A stretch of 64,000 nt of DNA from Pandoraea capi (GCF_902459735.1 NZ_CABPRV010000002.1:731610-795609); one strand, 5' to 3'. Shown: positions 37,514 to 47,187, numbered from the stretch's first letter. Numbers and translations: made by a program. The notes: generated from the letters alone by a model not told the origin.

Positions 37514-38824
37514 ATGACGAACTTTCTGCGTCCCACGTTGCTCACTGCGTTGATTGTCGGCGTGATGGGCGTCACCGGTTGCTCCAGCTCGGGCGGTGGC
37601 AGCGGCGCGACCGGCGACACGCCGACGAATCCGAACAACCCCAACAATCCCGATACGCCAACGAACCCGACCAATCCGACGAACCCATCCACGAGCAGCA
37701 ACGGTGTGGTCAGCTCGGTGGGCTCGGTCGTGAGCGCCGTCGGCAATCAGGTCTCCGGCACGACGATTCCGGGGGTATCGCCGCAAGTCACCCAAGGCGT
37801 TGGTGGCGCGGTCGTGCAAACCGGCAACGCCGTCACCGATCTCGGCAAGGGCATCGGCGACGGCCTCGGTCAGCTCGGCAAGACCGGCGCGAACCCCGTC
37901 GGCACCACGCTTGCCAGCACCGGCGGTGTCGTCTCGGATCTCGGTAACGCGGCAAAGTCGCTCGGTAGCGGCGTCGCAGGTATCGGCAACAGCGGCCCGC
38001 TCGCGAATACGCCGGTGAGCACGCTCACGAATGCGCTCGGTCAGGTCGTCGTCACCGTCGGTCAGGGCGGCGTGACGGGCGGTCAGGCGCTCACGCAGGC
38101 ATTGACCAGCCCGCAGGTCGTGCAAGCCACCGCAGCGCTATCGTCGGCCATCACGCCGATCACGAGCACGCTGGTCACGACAACGCAGACGGTCGGCAAC
38201 ACGACCGGCCTCGGCGCGCCGGTCGCCGGTCTGCTCGGCACCCTCGGCGGCGCATTGAACGCCACCGGCGCGCAAGTGAAGGCGAGCGCCCCGAACGCCG
38301 TCGTCGCCAGTCTCGCCAATCCGTTGACGGCGCTCGGCAATACCGTGACCAGCGCCGGCGGACTGCTCACGGGCAGCACCGGTACGACGTCACCCAATGC
38401 GCTGGGCAACATTCTGGCGAACGTCGGCAACACCACCGTAACGCCCACGACGGCCACCGGGAACAATCCGCTCCGCGCCCTCACCGGACTGCTGGGCGGC
38501 CTGGGTGGATCGACCGGAGCATCGGGCAATCCGCTGGGGACAGTGACGGGATTGCTCGGCGGCGTGACGAATGGCTCGGGATCGTCAGGCAGCAATCCGT
38601 TGGGGGCCGTCACCGGTCTGCTCAGCGGTGTGACGAGCGCCGCGGGCGGTGCAGGAAGTACGGGAGGTACGGGCACGAGTAACCCGCTCGCACCTGTCAC
38701 CAGCTTGTTGAGCACTGTCACGACACCGCTGACGTCGATTGCGAGCACGGGCTCAGGCGGGACCAGCGGCGCGGGGGGATTGCTTGCCCCGGTGACCGGA
38801 TTGCTCGGAGGATTGGGCAAGTAA
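37514..38824 (+). CDS. Glycine-rich repeat lipoprotein 3 (paralogue C)
   Basis: 436 residues. Lipobox MGVTGC (Cys23). A short Pro/Asn/Thr linker (PTNPNNPNNPDTPTNPTNP) replaces the Gly-rich linker of paralogue A. The conserved region follows (GVVSSVGSVVSAVGNQVSGT, QTVGNTTGLGAPVAGLLG), then imperfect NPLxxVTGLLGGxxxGSG repeats ending LLAPVTGLLGGLGK. The ribosome binding site is GAGGAGAG before the ATG. Last gene of the cluster, followed by a strong terminator. Confidence 0.85.
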   Translation: MTNFLRPTLLTALIVGVMGVTGCSSSGGGSGATGDTPTNPNNPNNPDTPTNPTNPTNPSTSSNGVVSSVGSVVSAVGNQVSGTTIPGVSPQVTQGVGGAVVQTGNAVTDLGKGIGDGLGQLGKTGANPVGTTLASTGGVVSDLGNAAKSLGSGVAGIGNSGPLANTPVSTLTNALGQVVVTVGQGGVTGGQALTQALTSPQVVQATAALSSAITPITSTLVTTTQTVGNTTGLGAPVAGLLGTLGGALNATGAQVKASAPNAVVASLANPLTALGNTVTSAGGLLTGSTGTTSPNALGNILANVGNTTVTPTTATGNNPLRALTGLLGGLGGSTGASGNPLGTVTGLLGGVTNGSGSSGSNPLGAVTGLLSGVTSAAGGAGSTGGTGTSNPLAPVTSLLSTVTTPLTSIASTGSGGTSGAGGLLAPVTGLLGGLGK

Positions 38825-38907
38825 TATCGATCGCGCACCGATCACGCAAGTCGAAGGATCGCGAGGGGGAACCGCTATCGGCGTGCAGGCGTCGAGTGCG
38901 GCGTAAG

Positions 38908-38970
38908 ACGGCAACGCCCGGACAGTGAAGCGACACTGTCCGGGCGTTGCCGTTTTCGATCGTTTTTTTA
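38908..38970 (+). terminator. Strong Rho-independent terminator closing the lipoprotein cluster
   Basis: Perfect 20-bp stem (38908-38927 with 38934-38953; ACGGCAACGCCCGGACAGTG and its complement), loop AAGCGA, followed by TTTCGATCG and seven T. Confidence 0.93.
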
Positions 38971-39110
38971 CGTCGCATTCGATCCGCTTTCGTACCGTCT
39001 TCGCGCCATGAGCGCTCACTTCCCGCGCGCGTGCAAACCGTGGCGAATGAGCCATATTTGATTTCCGCTGGCAAACACGTCGATCAGAATCGATCGCCCT
39101 CTCCACCACG

Positions 39111-40595
39111 ATGCTTCGCGCTCCGGCCACAAGCCGGGGGCGTGACACGTGGTGGTTTTTCACCATCGCATCGATGACTCCCATGCAGATTTCGACTGGC
39201 GCCCTCAGACCGACGATTTACGCTTCCCTGCTCACTGCCCGCGCCGCAAACGAACCGCACGCGCCGGCAGCCCCCACTTTCAACACACCACGAAAAGCGT
39301 CTGAAACGCTCGCCCACACGACCGACAGCGCCGAACCATGGGCCGGTCATACTCGCCAGATTAGCGAGCGTCGCCTCGCAGACGATCAATGGCGACGCAC
39401 GCTACAGAACATGGGCGCGCTCCCGCTCCCGGACAGCGCCCCGTTGTCGGATCGCCCTCACCCGCTGAACGATCGCCTGCACAAGCTGACGCAAGTGTGG
39501 CTGGATGCGTTGAAAAATTCGTCGTTCAGATCCGGCGACAGAGTTCGCACTGAATTCGATTCGTTATCCGAATCAATTCGCCGACAACAGGCGGACGTCT
39601 ACAGGAACGTCGTCGCACAGATGACGCCGCTCGTCGGCCCGGACGCCGCACATGACTCGGCGCAAGAGACGTCGAAACTCGTTGCCATCGCACGCCGAGT
39701 CGATGAAATCGACGCGTGGATCGCGTCGCGAGAGGGACGGCGGACACCGTCGGATTTGCTCGAACAACGTAATGTAATGGCAGCGGCTCTGGTGAATCAT
39801 GATGTCTATTTCGACGAAGCCGTGCCCCACATCCTTCCTGCACGGGTGCAGCGTCTGCGCAATTACGACAGGAACGGGCCAGGGCAATCGGGCTATTTCG
39901 GTGCCGTCTATACCGATTCACTCGGCGACAAAATCATCGTGGCGAATCGCGGCACGGAAATGGGGATTTCGGGACGTTCCGGCATCGACTGGCAGCAGAA
40001 CATCCGCCAGGCATTCGGATTCTCGTCAGCACAGTACGACGAAGCCATGAACATGGCGAAATCTCTGGCTCGGGAACACTCGCCGTCGAAATTGATATTC
40101 ACAGGGCATTCGTTAGGGGGAGGTCTTGCCTCGGCACAAACATCGGTCGTTCCCGGCGCTAATGGCCTGACATTCGACACCGCAGGCCTTCACAACCGCA
40201 CGGTGGCCCGGCATTCAGCCATGCCTGCATCGACACGAGTCAAGGCTTACCACGTCAATGGCGAGGCCTTGTCGGTGGTGCAGGAAGCGATCCAAGGCGC
40301 CGAGTCTCTGGCCCGACGCACGCCACTCCTCGGCAGGGCCATGACGTGGGCCGGGCGCATGGCCCTGCCCCGCCCCGTGGGTGAGCGTATCGGCGTCCCC
40401 CCCGCCTCGCGACAACCGTCCAATGCCGGACCTGCCGCAGAACCTTATTCGGGAGACAACGTTGCGCCGCCGGCCGGCGTCCGCGGCGCCATTCAGAAGC
40501 ACTCGATGGCGCAGATGATTCACTCGCTGTTCGATCAGTTGCCGAAAAAGCGCTTATCCCGCGAGGACCTGGCCTTGCCCGGTTTCACAACGTAA
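39111..40595 (+). CDS. Lipase-like alpha/beta-hydrolase, possible secreted effector
   Basis: 494 residues from the first ATG; starts at 39174 or 39183 are equally possible since none has a clear ribosome binding site. The nucleophile elbow is GHSLGGG with Ser334 (LIFTGHSLGGGLAS). Before it is a class-3-lipase-like segment (DKIIVANRGTEMGISG, DWQQNIRQAFG). After it come TFDTAGLHNRTV and a KAYHVNGEALS motif. There is no signal peptide. Residues 85-210 are a charged helical region (RQQADVYRNVVAQ). The absence of an export signal and the long N-terminal region resemble phospholipase effectors of type III or VI systems, but no secretion gene is adjacent; this is an inference. Confidence 0.75.
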   Translation: MLRAPATSRGRDTWWFFTIASMTPMQISTGALRPTIYASLLTARAANEPHAPAAPTFNTPRKASETLAHTTDSAEPWAGHTRQISERRLADDQWRRTLQNMGALPLPDSAPLSDRPHPLNDRLHKLTQVWLDALKNSSFRSGDRVRTEFDSLSESIRRQQADVYRNVVAQMTPLVGPDAAHDSAQETSKLVAIARRVDEIDAWIASREGRRTPSDLLEQRNVMAAALVNHDVYFDEAVPHILPARVQRLRNYDRNGPGQSGYFGAVYTDSLGDKIIVANRGTEMGISGRSGIDWQQNIRQAFGFSSAQYDEAMNMAKSLAREHSPSKLIFTGHSLGGGLASAQTSVVPGANGLTFDTAGLHNRTVARHSAMPASTRVKAYHVNGEALSVVQEAIQGAESLARRTPLLGRAMTWAGRMALPRPVGERIGVPPASRQPSNAGPAAEPYSGDNVAPPAGVRGAIQKHSMAQMIHSLFDQLPKKRLSREDLALPGFTT

Positions 40596-40612
40596 CCCGG
40601 CACCTGAGACGT

Positions 40613-40647
40613 CAAAGCCCCGGACGACGACCCCGTCCGGGGCTTTG
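40613..40647. terminator. Bidirectional terminator between the lipase-like gene and DUF2147 gene
   Basis: Perfect 13-bp stem CAAAGCCCCGGAC / GTCCGGGGCTTTG with a nine-base loop. Confidence 0.8.
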
Positions 40648-40667
40648 CTGTGACGACCGGAAAAGTC

Positions 40668-41150
40668 TTATTGCTCGCGAATCCAGGTCTGCGTGCGACC
40701 AATCAGCGAGATGCCGATGAAGCCGCGCACATCGAGCTTCTTGCCGCCATCGATCACGGTCAGCTTGCACTTGTAATCCTTGCCGTTCTCGGGATCGAGA
40801 ATGTAGCCGCCGGAATACTCGTCGCCGTCTTTCTTGATGCCGCGAATGATCTGCATGCCGAGCATCTTCTGCCCCTTGCGGGCATCCGTGCATTTATCGC
40901 AAATCCGCTCGGGATCATCGTTGGCGCCGAGGCCCTTGGTGATCACGCCGACGTACTCGCCGTCTTTCTCCGAGATCGTAACGAGGGCTTTCGGCTTGCC
41001 CGTGCTGTCGTCGATGGTCTTCCACACGCCGACCGGCGAGTTCTCGTCGGCCGCCAGTGCAGCCTTCGCCACACCACCCAGCAACGCCACCGCGACGAGC
41101 GCGTGAGCGCCCAGACGTCGCCACGACGTCGCGTTCGAAATCTGCATCAT
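40668..41150 (-). CDS. DUF2147 periplasmic protein (copy 1)
   Basis: 160 residues. Signal peptide (AHALVAVALLGGVAKAALA), then the DUF2147 domain beginning SPVGVWKTIDDSTGKPKALV. It has a CDKC metal- or disulfide-type pair, the GMQIIRGIKK turn and the closing GISLIGRTQTW. DUF2147 proteins are small beta-barrel-like periplasmic proteins of unknown function. Start: GGGAGG is nine bases before the ATG at 41150; the ATG at 41159 abuts it and cannot be used. It has a paralogue 200 bases away. Confidence 0.88.
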   Translation of the reverse strand: MMQISNATSWRRLGAHALVAVALLGGVAKAALAADENSPVGVWKTIDDSTGKPKALVTISEKDGEYVGVITKGLGANDDPERICDKCTDARKGQKMLGMQIIRGIKKDGDEYSGGYILDPENGKDYKCKLTVIDGGKKLDVRGFIGISLIGRTQTWIREQ

Positions 41151-41368
41151 GATTGTCATCCTCCCAGATACGGAATTGATTGTCGTAGGACTCACCCTGC
41201 GCGCAGCATCGGCGTCACAACGGCTGAAACGCCGGGTTTTCGCGCGTGAGTCGCTTTGAAGATTACGCCAAAGGCGTGACGCCGTGCTGAGGAAGTCCTC
41301 TAGCTTGTGCGGGCCGGTTCGGGTGCCCGTACCGGTTTCGGCGTCACACGATCCGTGGGGAGAAGAGA

Positions 41369-41872
41369 TTACTGCTCGCGAATCCAGGTCTGGGTGCGAC
41401 CTAGCAGGGAGATGCCGAAATAGCCTCGAACTTCGAGCTTCTTGCCACCGTCGACGACCCGCATCTTGCAGCCGTATTCGCTGCCGCTGTCCGGATCAAG
41501 AATTTTCCCACCGACGTATTCGTCGCTGTCGGCATCCCTGTGCAATCCGCGAATGATTTGCAGCCCCTGAAGCTTCTTGCCGCGACGCCAGTCGGTGCAT
41601 TCGGTGCAACGGCGCTCCAGTCCGTCGGGCCGTCCAAGACTACGGGTCAGCGCACCGACGATTTCGCCGTCTTTCTCGGAGATAGTGATGAGCGCCTTCG
41701 GATCGCCGGTCTCATCGACGATCCGCCAGACGCCCACTGGCGACGGCATGTCCGTGGACGCCATGGCGACGAGCGCATGGCCCGTCAGCATGGCTGCTAC
41801 ACACAGGCGTCGCCAGGACACCACATTCAGAATCGCATTCAAGATTGCTACCGGATACGAGGGATGACGCAA
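41369..41872 (-). CDS. DUF2147 periplasmic protein (copy 2)
   Basis: 167 residues if it starts at the TTG at 41872. Paralogue of the neighbouring gene, with the same order of motifs: SPVGVWRIVDETGDPKALIT, CTEC, GLQIIRGLHRD, GISLLGRTQTWIREQ. The last 15 residues are almost identical. The signal peptide is weakly formed (CVAAMLTGHALVAMAST). There is no ATG before the mature domain and no clear ribosome binding site; a TTG or GTG between 41842 and 41872 is likely used. It lies 19 bases after the DUF2939 gene, so the two may be cotranscribed. Confidence 0.82.
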   Translation of the reverse strand: MRHPSYPVAILNAILNVVSWRRLCVAAMLTGHALVAMASTDMPSPVGVWRIVDETGDPKALITISEKDGEIVGALTRSLGRPDGLERRCTECTDWRRGKKLQGLQIIRGLHRDADSDEYVGGKILDPDSGSEYGCKMRVVDGGKKLEVRGYFGISLLGRTQTWIREQ

Positions 41873-41891
41873 AGGCCGACAGAGACGGAAA

Positions 41892-42515
41892 TTACAGCGG
41901 TGGCAATGCGATCGCCGTGAGACGCCACTGCACGAGGTTACGGCGTGTGAGCGTGAACGTCACCACCCGCTCGGGACGATCGCTGCGCGAAACGTGCACG
42001 AGGAAGTGGTTGAAGTCTTGGAACTCGGTACGCGTTGTCGTGCGCGCAGTATTGGGCGCCGGCTGGCGCTCGGGCGATGTCGCCGCGCCGCTGTTCGTCT
42101 GCGGTGCCGGCGCGGCCGGCGGTGCGCTCGCCTCGGCCTGTGGCGGTATCACGTCGCGCGGTTCGGGGGCGCCCGGTGCGGGTGGCAGTCCCGTGCTGTC
42201 ACCTCGCAGCATGGCAGCGACCGCCTCCGGCGTGAGCAGCGCCTCCACCACACGATCCGACACCCAGCCGCCGAGGGCCAGTGCCAGCGCGCCGAAAGCG
42301 TTACCGCGTTGTTTGTCCATCTGACGCGAAAGCTCGTCGTGCAAGCTCGTTTTCAGGCTTTCACGCACGGCCGGGTAATCTACATACGAAGAAAGCGCGG
42401 TCGCGTCACGCGCATTGGCCGCGTCGCGGGCCCGCCACAAGGTGTAATACGGCGTACCGAAGAGCAGGCCGAGTACCACGACCAGCGCCAGCACAGCCAC
42501 TGAAAGCTTACGCAT
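41892..42515 (-). CDS. DUF2939 membrane-anchored protein
   Basis: 207 residues. One N-terminal helix (VAVLALVVVLGLLFGTPYYT) followed by the DUF2939 core (LWRARDAANARDATALSSYV, DYPAVRESLKTSLHDEL). Then come a Pro/Ala-rich linker and a C-terminal strand-rich part (RPERVVTFTLTRRNLVQWRL). Family members are of unknown function, usually in proteobacteria. Upstream of and on the same strand as DUF2147 copy 2. Confidence 0.85.
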   Translation of the reverse strand: MRKLSVAVLALVVVLGLLFGTPYYTLWRARDAANARDATALSSYVDYPAVRESLKTSLHDELSRQMDKQRGNAFGALALALGGWVSDRVVEALLTPEAVAAMLRGDSTGLPPAPGAPEPRDVIPPQAEASAPPAAPAPQTNSGAATSPERQPAPNTARTTTRTEFQDFNHFLVHVSRSDRPERVVTFTLTRRNLVQWRLTAIALPPL

Positions 42516-42755
42516 TGCAAGACTCCGTCAATCAAAACTGCGCATGGTAGGCGACGTACGACTACACGCCCCATCGGCTTACATTGCTTTACAAATCTTT
42601 ACAGTACACAAGCCGACGCCCTTTTAATCTCGAAGCGTAGCCGCAATCGTGCGTGATTGTCATGACAGACCCAAGTCCCTCGCCTACCCGGCAGGTGCGA
42701 CTTGCGCGCGACGGGCGGCAATTCAGGGCAGTTCTACCGACAAGGAGGTGGCACC

Positions 42756-43085
42756 ATGCGTCACACCCGACTTGTCCGGATGCTATGTGTCGTCATGCTG
42801 GCCGGTGCGTCTCTGGGCGCCACGGCCCAATCGTCGTCGAACAGCCGTTTTTTCCAGGGCTGGTTCGCGCAAGGTGCCGAACGTCCTAACGGGCGCGGCG
42901 ATAACCATGGCGGCGCACGGTCTGGACCGTCTCGGCCGCAACCCCAGGAAGTGAGGCCTCAAGGCGATCTGCGCGGCGATATTTATAACCACATCCGCGA
43001 ACAGCGGCAGCCGCCCCCCCCGCCGCCGCCCGCATCGGATTCGCGTCAGCGAGGACGAGGGGACCGTGGGGACCGCGGGCGCTAG
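42756..43085 (+). CDS. Small secreted Arg/Gly/Pro-rich protein
   Basis: 109 residues. Signal peptide (MLCVVMLAGASLGATA, cleavage before QSSS). A short region SRFFQGWFAQGAERPNGRGD is followed by a run of seven prolines and an Arg/Gly/Asp-rich tail (RQRGRGDRGDRGR). AAGGAGGT, a perfect ribosome binding site, sits at 42742-42749 before the ATG. Function unknown; the basic tail suggests binding to an acidic partner. Confidence 0.78.
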   Translation: MRHTRLVRMLCVVMLAGASLGATAQSSSNSRFFQGWFAQGAERPNGRGDNHGGARSGPSRPQPQEVRPQGDLRGDIYNHIREQRQPPPPPPPASDSRQRGRGDRGDRGR

Positions 43086-43136
43086 CGGTCGCTGGAGAGG
43101 TTGCAGGCCACCCCAAGGGTCAAACGAGAATCACCC

Positions 43137-43168
43137 GAGGGCCAACCCGAGGTGTCCGGGTTGCCCTC
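43137..43168. terminator. Hairpin between the small secreted protein gene and zapE
   Basis: GAGGGC-C-AACCCG pairs with CGGGTT-GCCCTC around an AGGTGTC loop. There is no T-run, so a terminator role is only probable for the convergent genes. Confidence 0.4.
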
Positions 43169-43184
43169 AGCGCCACTCACCTCG

Positions 43185-44282
43185 TCAGGTCAGCGACGTA
43201 TCCACCACACGCCGGGGCGCTTCGAGATATTCCAGCGACTGCATCTCGACGAGACGCGATACGGTGCGCGTGAATTCATTGGCAAGCGTGCCTTCCGTGT
43301 ACAACTCCTCGGCGGGCACTTCGGCCGACATCAGCAACTTGACCTTGTGGTCGTAGAACACGTCGACGAGCCACGTGAAACGACGCGCTTCCGACGCCAT
43401 GCGCGGCGTCATCTTCGGCACGTCGGAGAGCACCACCGTGTGGAAGCGGTTCGCCAGTTCCAGATAATCGTTCTGTGAGCGCGGCCCGCCGCACAGCGTG
43501 TGGAAGTCGAACCACACGACACCGCCCGCACGGCGCAGCGCCTTCAACTTACGCTGCTCGATGTGCAGCAGCGGGTTTTCGTCCGGCACGCCGGCAATCT
43601 CGCTGAACGCTGCACGCAACGCACGGTTCGCGTCATTACCCAGCGGGTAGTGATAGACCTGCACTTGCGCCAGCGTACGACGGCGGTAGTCGATACCCGC
43701 GTCGACGTTGAGCACGTCGAGCTTCTCTTCGAGCAAACGGATGGCGGGCAACACGCGGTCGCGGTGCAGGCCATCGGGGTACAGCGTGTCGGGACGGTAA
43801 TTCGACGTCATCACGAACTGCACACCGTTCTTGAATAGCTCGGCGAGCAGGCGGTGCAGGATCATGGCGTCAGCCACGTCGGACACGTGAAATTCGTCGA
43901 AACAGATCAGGCGATAGCGTTTCGCAATGCGCCTGGCCAGTTCGTCCAGCGGATCGGGCAATCCCTTGAGCGCCTGCAACTGATGGTGCACTTCGCGCAT
44001 GAACTCGTGGAAGTGCAGACGCGTCTTGCGCTGCAACGGCACCACCGAGTAGAAGCTGTCCATCAGGAAGCTCTTGCCGCGACCCACTCCGCCCCACAGA
44101 TACACGCCCTTGGGCAGATCGGGATGAACGAGCCACTTCTTGAGCGCGTTCGAGCGCCTCGACTTGTAAGCCGCCCACTCGTCGTAGCATTGCTGCAGAC
44201 GCTCGACGGCGCGCTCCTGTGCCTCGTCGGACTGATAGCCGCGTGTGGCCAATTCTTGTTGGTAGTATTCGCGAACGTTCAT
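43185..44282 (-). CDS. zapE: Cell division protein ZapE (AFG1-like ATPase)
   Basis: 365-residue ATPase of the AFG1/ZapE family, which in E. coli acts on the Z-ring late in division and under low oxygen. Walker A GGVGRGKS (64-71), Walker B LICFDEFHVSD, sensor VMTSNYRPDTLYPDGLHRD. The frame is open to 44315, but the ATG at 44282 begins the conserved MNVREYYQQEL. It follows the odhA-odhB-odhL operon on the same strand after a terminator. Confidence 0.94.
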   Translation of the reverse strand: MNVREYYQQELATRGYQSDEAQERAVERLQQCYDEWAAYKSRRSNALKKWLVHPDLPKGVYLWGGVGRGKSFLMDSFYSVVPLQRKTRLHFHEFMREVHHQLQALKGLPDPLDELARRIAKRYRLICFDEFHVSDVADAMILHRLLAELFKNGVQFVMTSNYRPDTLYPDGLHRDRVLPAIRLLEEKLDVLNVDAGIDYRRRTLAQVQVYHYPLGNDANRALRAAFSEIAGVPDENPLLHIEQRKLKALRRAGGVVWFDFHTLCGGPRSQNDYLELANRFHTVVLSDVPKMTPRMASEARRFTWLVDVFYDHKVKLLMSAEVPAEELYTEGTLANEFTRTVSRLVEMQSLEYLEAPRRVVDTSLT

Positions 44283-44326
44283 GCAGTGCGGCGACGAACC
44301 CGCGCCGGGGGGCATAGGAAATCAGG

Positions 44327-44357
44327 AAAAAACAAAGGCGAGTTGCCTCGCCTTTGT
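44327..44357 (-). terminator. Rho-independent terminator of the odh operon
   Basis: Stem ACAAAGGCGAG / CTCGCCTTTGT with a TTGC loop; on the minus strand followed by six T. Confidence 0.9.
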
Positions 44358-44381
44358 TCGTACAGGTAAGCGAAAAGCGGC

Positions 44382-45824
44382 TTACTTGTTCAGTGCACGC
44401 TTCTCGACATCGAGGGCGGCTTCACGCATCACTTCCGACAGCGACGGGTGCGGATGGCAGATACGGCCGATGTCTTCCGACGCCGCCTTGAACTCCATCG
44501 CCACGACAGCTTCGGCGATCAGATCCGACGCGTTCAGGCCGATCACGTGCACGCCGAGGATTTCGTCGGTCTTGGCGTCTGCCAGCACCTTCACGAAACC
44601 GTCCGACGAGCCCATGCCCAGCGCACGGCCGTTGGCCGCGAACGGGAACTGACCCGGCTTGAACTCACGGCCTTCGGCCTTCAGTTGCTGCTCGGTCTTG
44701 CCGACCCATGCGATTTCCGGCGAGGTGTAGATCACCCACGGAATGCAGTTGTAGTCGATGTGCGGCTTCTGACCGGCGATGACTTCGGCCACCAGCACGC
44801 CTTCGTCTTCGGCCTTGTGCGCGAGCATCGGGCCACGCACCACGTCACCGATCGCGTACACGTTCGGCAGCTTGGTACGGCAGTGGTCGTCCACGGGAAT
44901 GAAGCCGCGCTCGTCGGTCGCCAGACCGATGTTGCCGAGACCCAGATTGTCCGTGTTCGGCACGCGACCGACCGACACGATCAGGCGATCGACTTCGAGC
45001 GTGTGCTCCTTGCCGTCCTTGTCCGTGTAGTTGATCGTGACGTTGTTCTTGCCGGCCTTCACTTCGCCGACCTTCACGCCGACGTTGATGTCCAGACCTT
45101 GCTTCTTGAACTGCTTCTGCGCTTCCTTGGCAACGCCCGCATCGGCGGCAGCCAGGAATTCCGGCATGGCTTCGAGCACCGTGACTTCAGCACCCAGACG
45201 ACGCCACACCGAACCCAGTTCCAGACCGATCACGCCAGCGCCGATCACGCCCAGCTTCTTCGGCACGGTGTCGAACGAGAGCGCACCCTCGTTATCCGAG
45301 ATGAGCTTGTTGTCGACCGGCATGCCCGGCAGGTGACGCGCCTTCGAACCCGTGGCGATGATCACGTTCTTGGCGGTGACCACTTCCTTCGGATCTTCCG
45401 GCTTCGGCGGCGTCACTTCGATCTGGTAGCCACCATCGCTCTTGGCCTTGAGCTCACCATGGCCCTTGAGCCACGTGATCTTGTTCTTCTTGAACAGGAA
45501 CTCGATACCGCCCGTCATCTTGTCGACGATGCGTTGCTTGCGCGTGAGCATCTTCGCGATGTCGATCTTGACATCCGACGTGGTGATACCGTGATCGGCC
45601 AGGTGATGACCGACCTTTTCGAACTCTTCCGACGACGCGAGCAATGCCTTCGACGGAATGCAACCGACGTTCAGGCATGTACCACCCAGCACCATCTTGC
45701 CGGCCGGGTTGGTCCACTTTTCGACGCAAGCGACGCTGAAACCGAGTTGAGCAGCGCGGATAGCGGCGATATAACCGCCGGGGCCTGCGCCGATAACGAC
45801 GACATCAAATTCTTTATTTGCCAT
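44382..45824 (-). CDS. lpdA: Dihydrolipoyl dehydrogenase (E3)
   Basis: 480-residue flavoprotein that reoxidises the lipoyl arm of the 2-oxoglutarate dehydrogenase complex, producing NADH. FAD motif GAGPGG (12-17), redox disulfide Cys50-Cys55 ([13 protein letters not shown]), NAD site [13 protein letters not shown], and the catalytic HPSLSE pair (His459, Glu464) near the C-terminus. Last gene of the odhA-odhB-lpdA operon, so it is dedicated to this complex (often called odhL). It is 94 bases after odhB. Confidence 0.97.
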   Translation of the reverse strand: MANKEFDVVVIGAGPGGYIAAIRAAQLGFSVACVEKWTNPAGKMVLGGTCLNVGCIPSKALLASSEEFEKVGHHLADHGITTSDVKIDIAKMLTRKQRIVDKMTGGIEFLFKKNKITWLKGHGELKAKSDGGYQIEVTPPKPEDPKEVVTAKNVIIATGSKARHLPGMPVDNKLISDNEGALSFDTVPKKLGVIGAGVIGLELGSVWRRLGAEVTVLEAMPEFLAAADAGVAKEAQKQFKKQGLDINVGVKVGEVKAGKNNVTINYTDKDGKEHTLEVDRLIVSVGRVPNTDNLGLGNIGLATDERGFIPVDDHCRTKLPNVYAIGDVVRGPMLAHKAEDEGVLVAEVIAGQKPHIDYNCIPWVIYTSPEIAWVGKTEQQLKAEGREFKPGQFPFAANGRALGMGSSDGFVKVLADAKTDEILGVHVIGLNASDLIAEAVVAMEFKAASEDIGRICHPHPSLSEVMREAALDVEKRALNK

Positions 45825-45918
45825 TTTGAGACTCAGTGAGGGTTGACGGCAGGGGGAGGCGCGGCGCGCCGGTCACATCGAGCATGACCGGACGACACCG
45901 CGCAGTGCGCGCTAACGC

Positions 45919-47187
45919 TTACAGGTCGAGCAGCAGGCGGGCCGGATCTTCCAGCGCTTCCTTCATCGCGACGAGGCTCAGCACGGCTTCGCGACCGTCG
46001 ATGATACGGTGGTCGTAGCTCATGGCGAGGTAGTTCATCGGACGGATGACGATCTCGCCGTTTTCCACGACGGCGCGGTCCTTCGTGGCGTGCACGCCCA
46101 GAATGGCCGACTGCGGCGGGTTGATGATCGGGGTCGACAGCATCGAACCGAACACACCACCGTTCGAGATCGAGAACGTACCGCCGGTCATTTCTTCGAT
46201 CGACAGCTTGCCGTCGGCAGCCTTCTTGCCGTACTCGGCGATCTTCTTCTCGATGTCGGCCAGGCTCATCTGGTCGGCGTTGCGCAGGATCGGCACCACC
46301 AGACCACGCGGCGAACCGACAGCGATACCGATGTCGAAGTAGCCGTGATAGACGATGTCGTTACCGTCGATCGAGGCGTTCACGGCCGGGTACTTCTTGA
46401 GTGCGTGCACAGCGGCCTTGACGAAGAACGACATGAAACCCAGCTTCACGCCGTGTTCCTTCTCGAACTTGTCCTTGTACTTGTTGCGCAGATCCATCAC
46501 CGGCTTCATGTTGACCTCGTTGAACGTGGTCAGAATGGCGTTGGTCTGTTGCGATTGCAGCAGGCGCTCGGCGATACGGGCGCGCAGACGCGACATCGGC
46601 ACGCGCTGTTCCGGACGGCCTTCCAGCGACTGGTCACGGCCAGCCGGGGCGGAGACCGACGGCAATGCGGCACGTTGTGCCGGCGCCGGGATCGACGAAG
46701 CGGCAGCAGCGGCGGGCTTGGCGCCAGCGGCCAGGGCGTCGCCCTTGGTCACGCGGCCGTCACGGCCCGAACCGGCGACATCACCGGCCGACAGGTTCTT
46801 CTCGGCCAGCACCTTGGCAGCGGCCGGGCTGGCGATGTTGCCCGAAGCACCACCGGCTGCGGGGGCAGCGGCCGGGGCAGCAGCGGCAGCCGGCGCAGCG
46901 GCTTCAGCCGGCTTGGCGGCGACCGGCGCAGCAGCGCCTGCCTTGGCTTCGGTGTCGATCTTGGCAATGATTTGTTCCGACGTCACGGTGTCGCCGGCAT
47001 TAGCCGTCACTTCGACGAGCACGCCAGCCGCCGGGGCCGGCACTTCGAGCACGACCTTGTCGGTCTCGACTTCAATGATGGTTTCGTCCTGAGCGAATGC
47101 TTCGCCGACTTTCTTCTTCCAGTCGAGCAGCGTGCCTTCGGAAACCGACTCGGAAAACTGGGGGACTTTAACTTCTACGATGGCCAT
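45919..47187 (-). CDS. odhB: Dihydrolipoyllysine succinyltransferase (E2 of 2-oxoglutarate dehydrogenase)
   Basis: 422 residues. One lipoyl domain with Lys44 ([10 protein letters not shown]), an Ala/Pro-rich swivelling linker, and an E3/E1-binding domain ([20 protein letters not shown]). A trimer-forming catalytic domain ends in [13 protein letters not shown], with catalytic His393 and Asp397. It transfers succinyl groups to CoA in the TCA cycle. The open frame begins at 47217, but [10 protein letters not shown] at 47187 is the family N-terminus. Confidence 0.97.
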   Translation of the reverse strand: MAIVEVKVPQFSESVSEGTLLDWKKKVGEAFAQDETIIEVETDKVVLEVPAPAAGVLVEVTANAGDTVTSEQIIAKIDTEAKAGAAAPVAAKPAEAAAPAAAAAPAAAPAAGGASGNIASPAAAKVLAEKNLSAGDVAGSGRDGRVTKGDALAAGAKPAAAAASSIPAPAQRAALPSVSAPAGRDQSLEGRPEQRVPMSRLRARIAERLLQSQQTNAILTTFNEVNMKPVMDLRNKYKDKFEKEHGVKLGFMSFFVKAAVHALKKYPAVNASIDGNDIVYHGYFDIGIAVGSPRGLVVPILRNADQMSLADIEKKIAEYGKKAADGKLSIEEMTGGTFSISNGGVFGSMLSTPIINPPQSAILGVHATKDRAVVENGEIVIRPMNYLAMSYDHRIIDGREAVLSLVAMKEALEDPARLLLDL

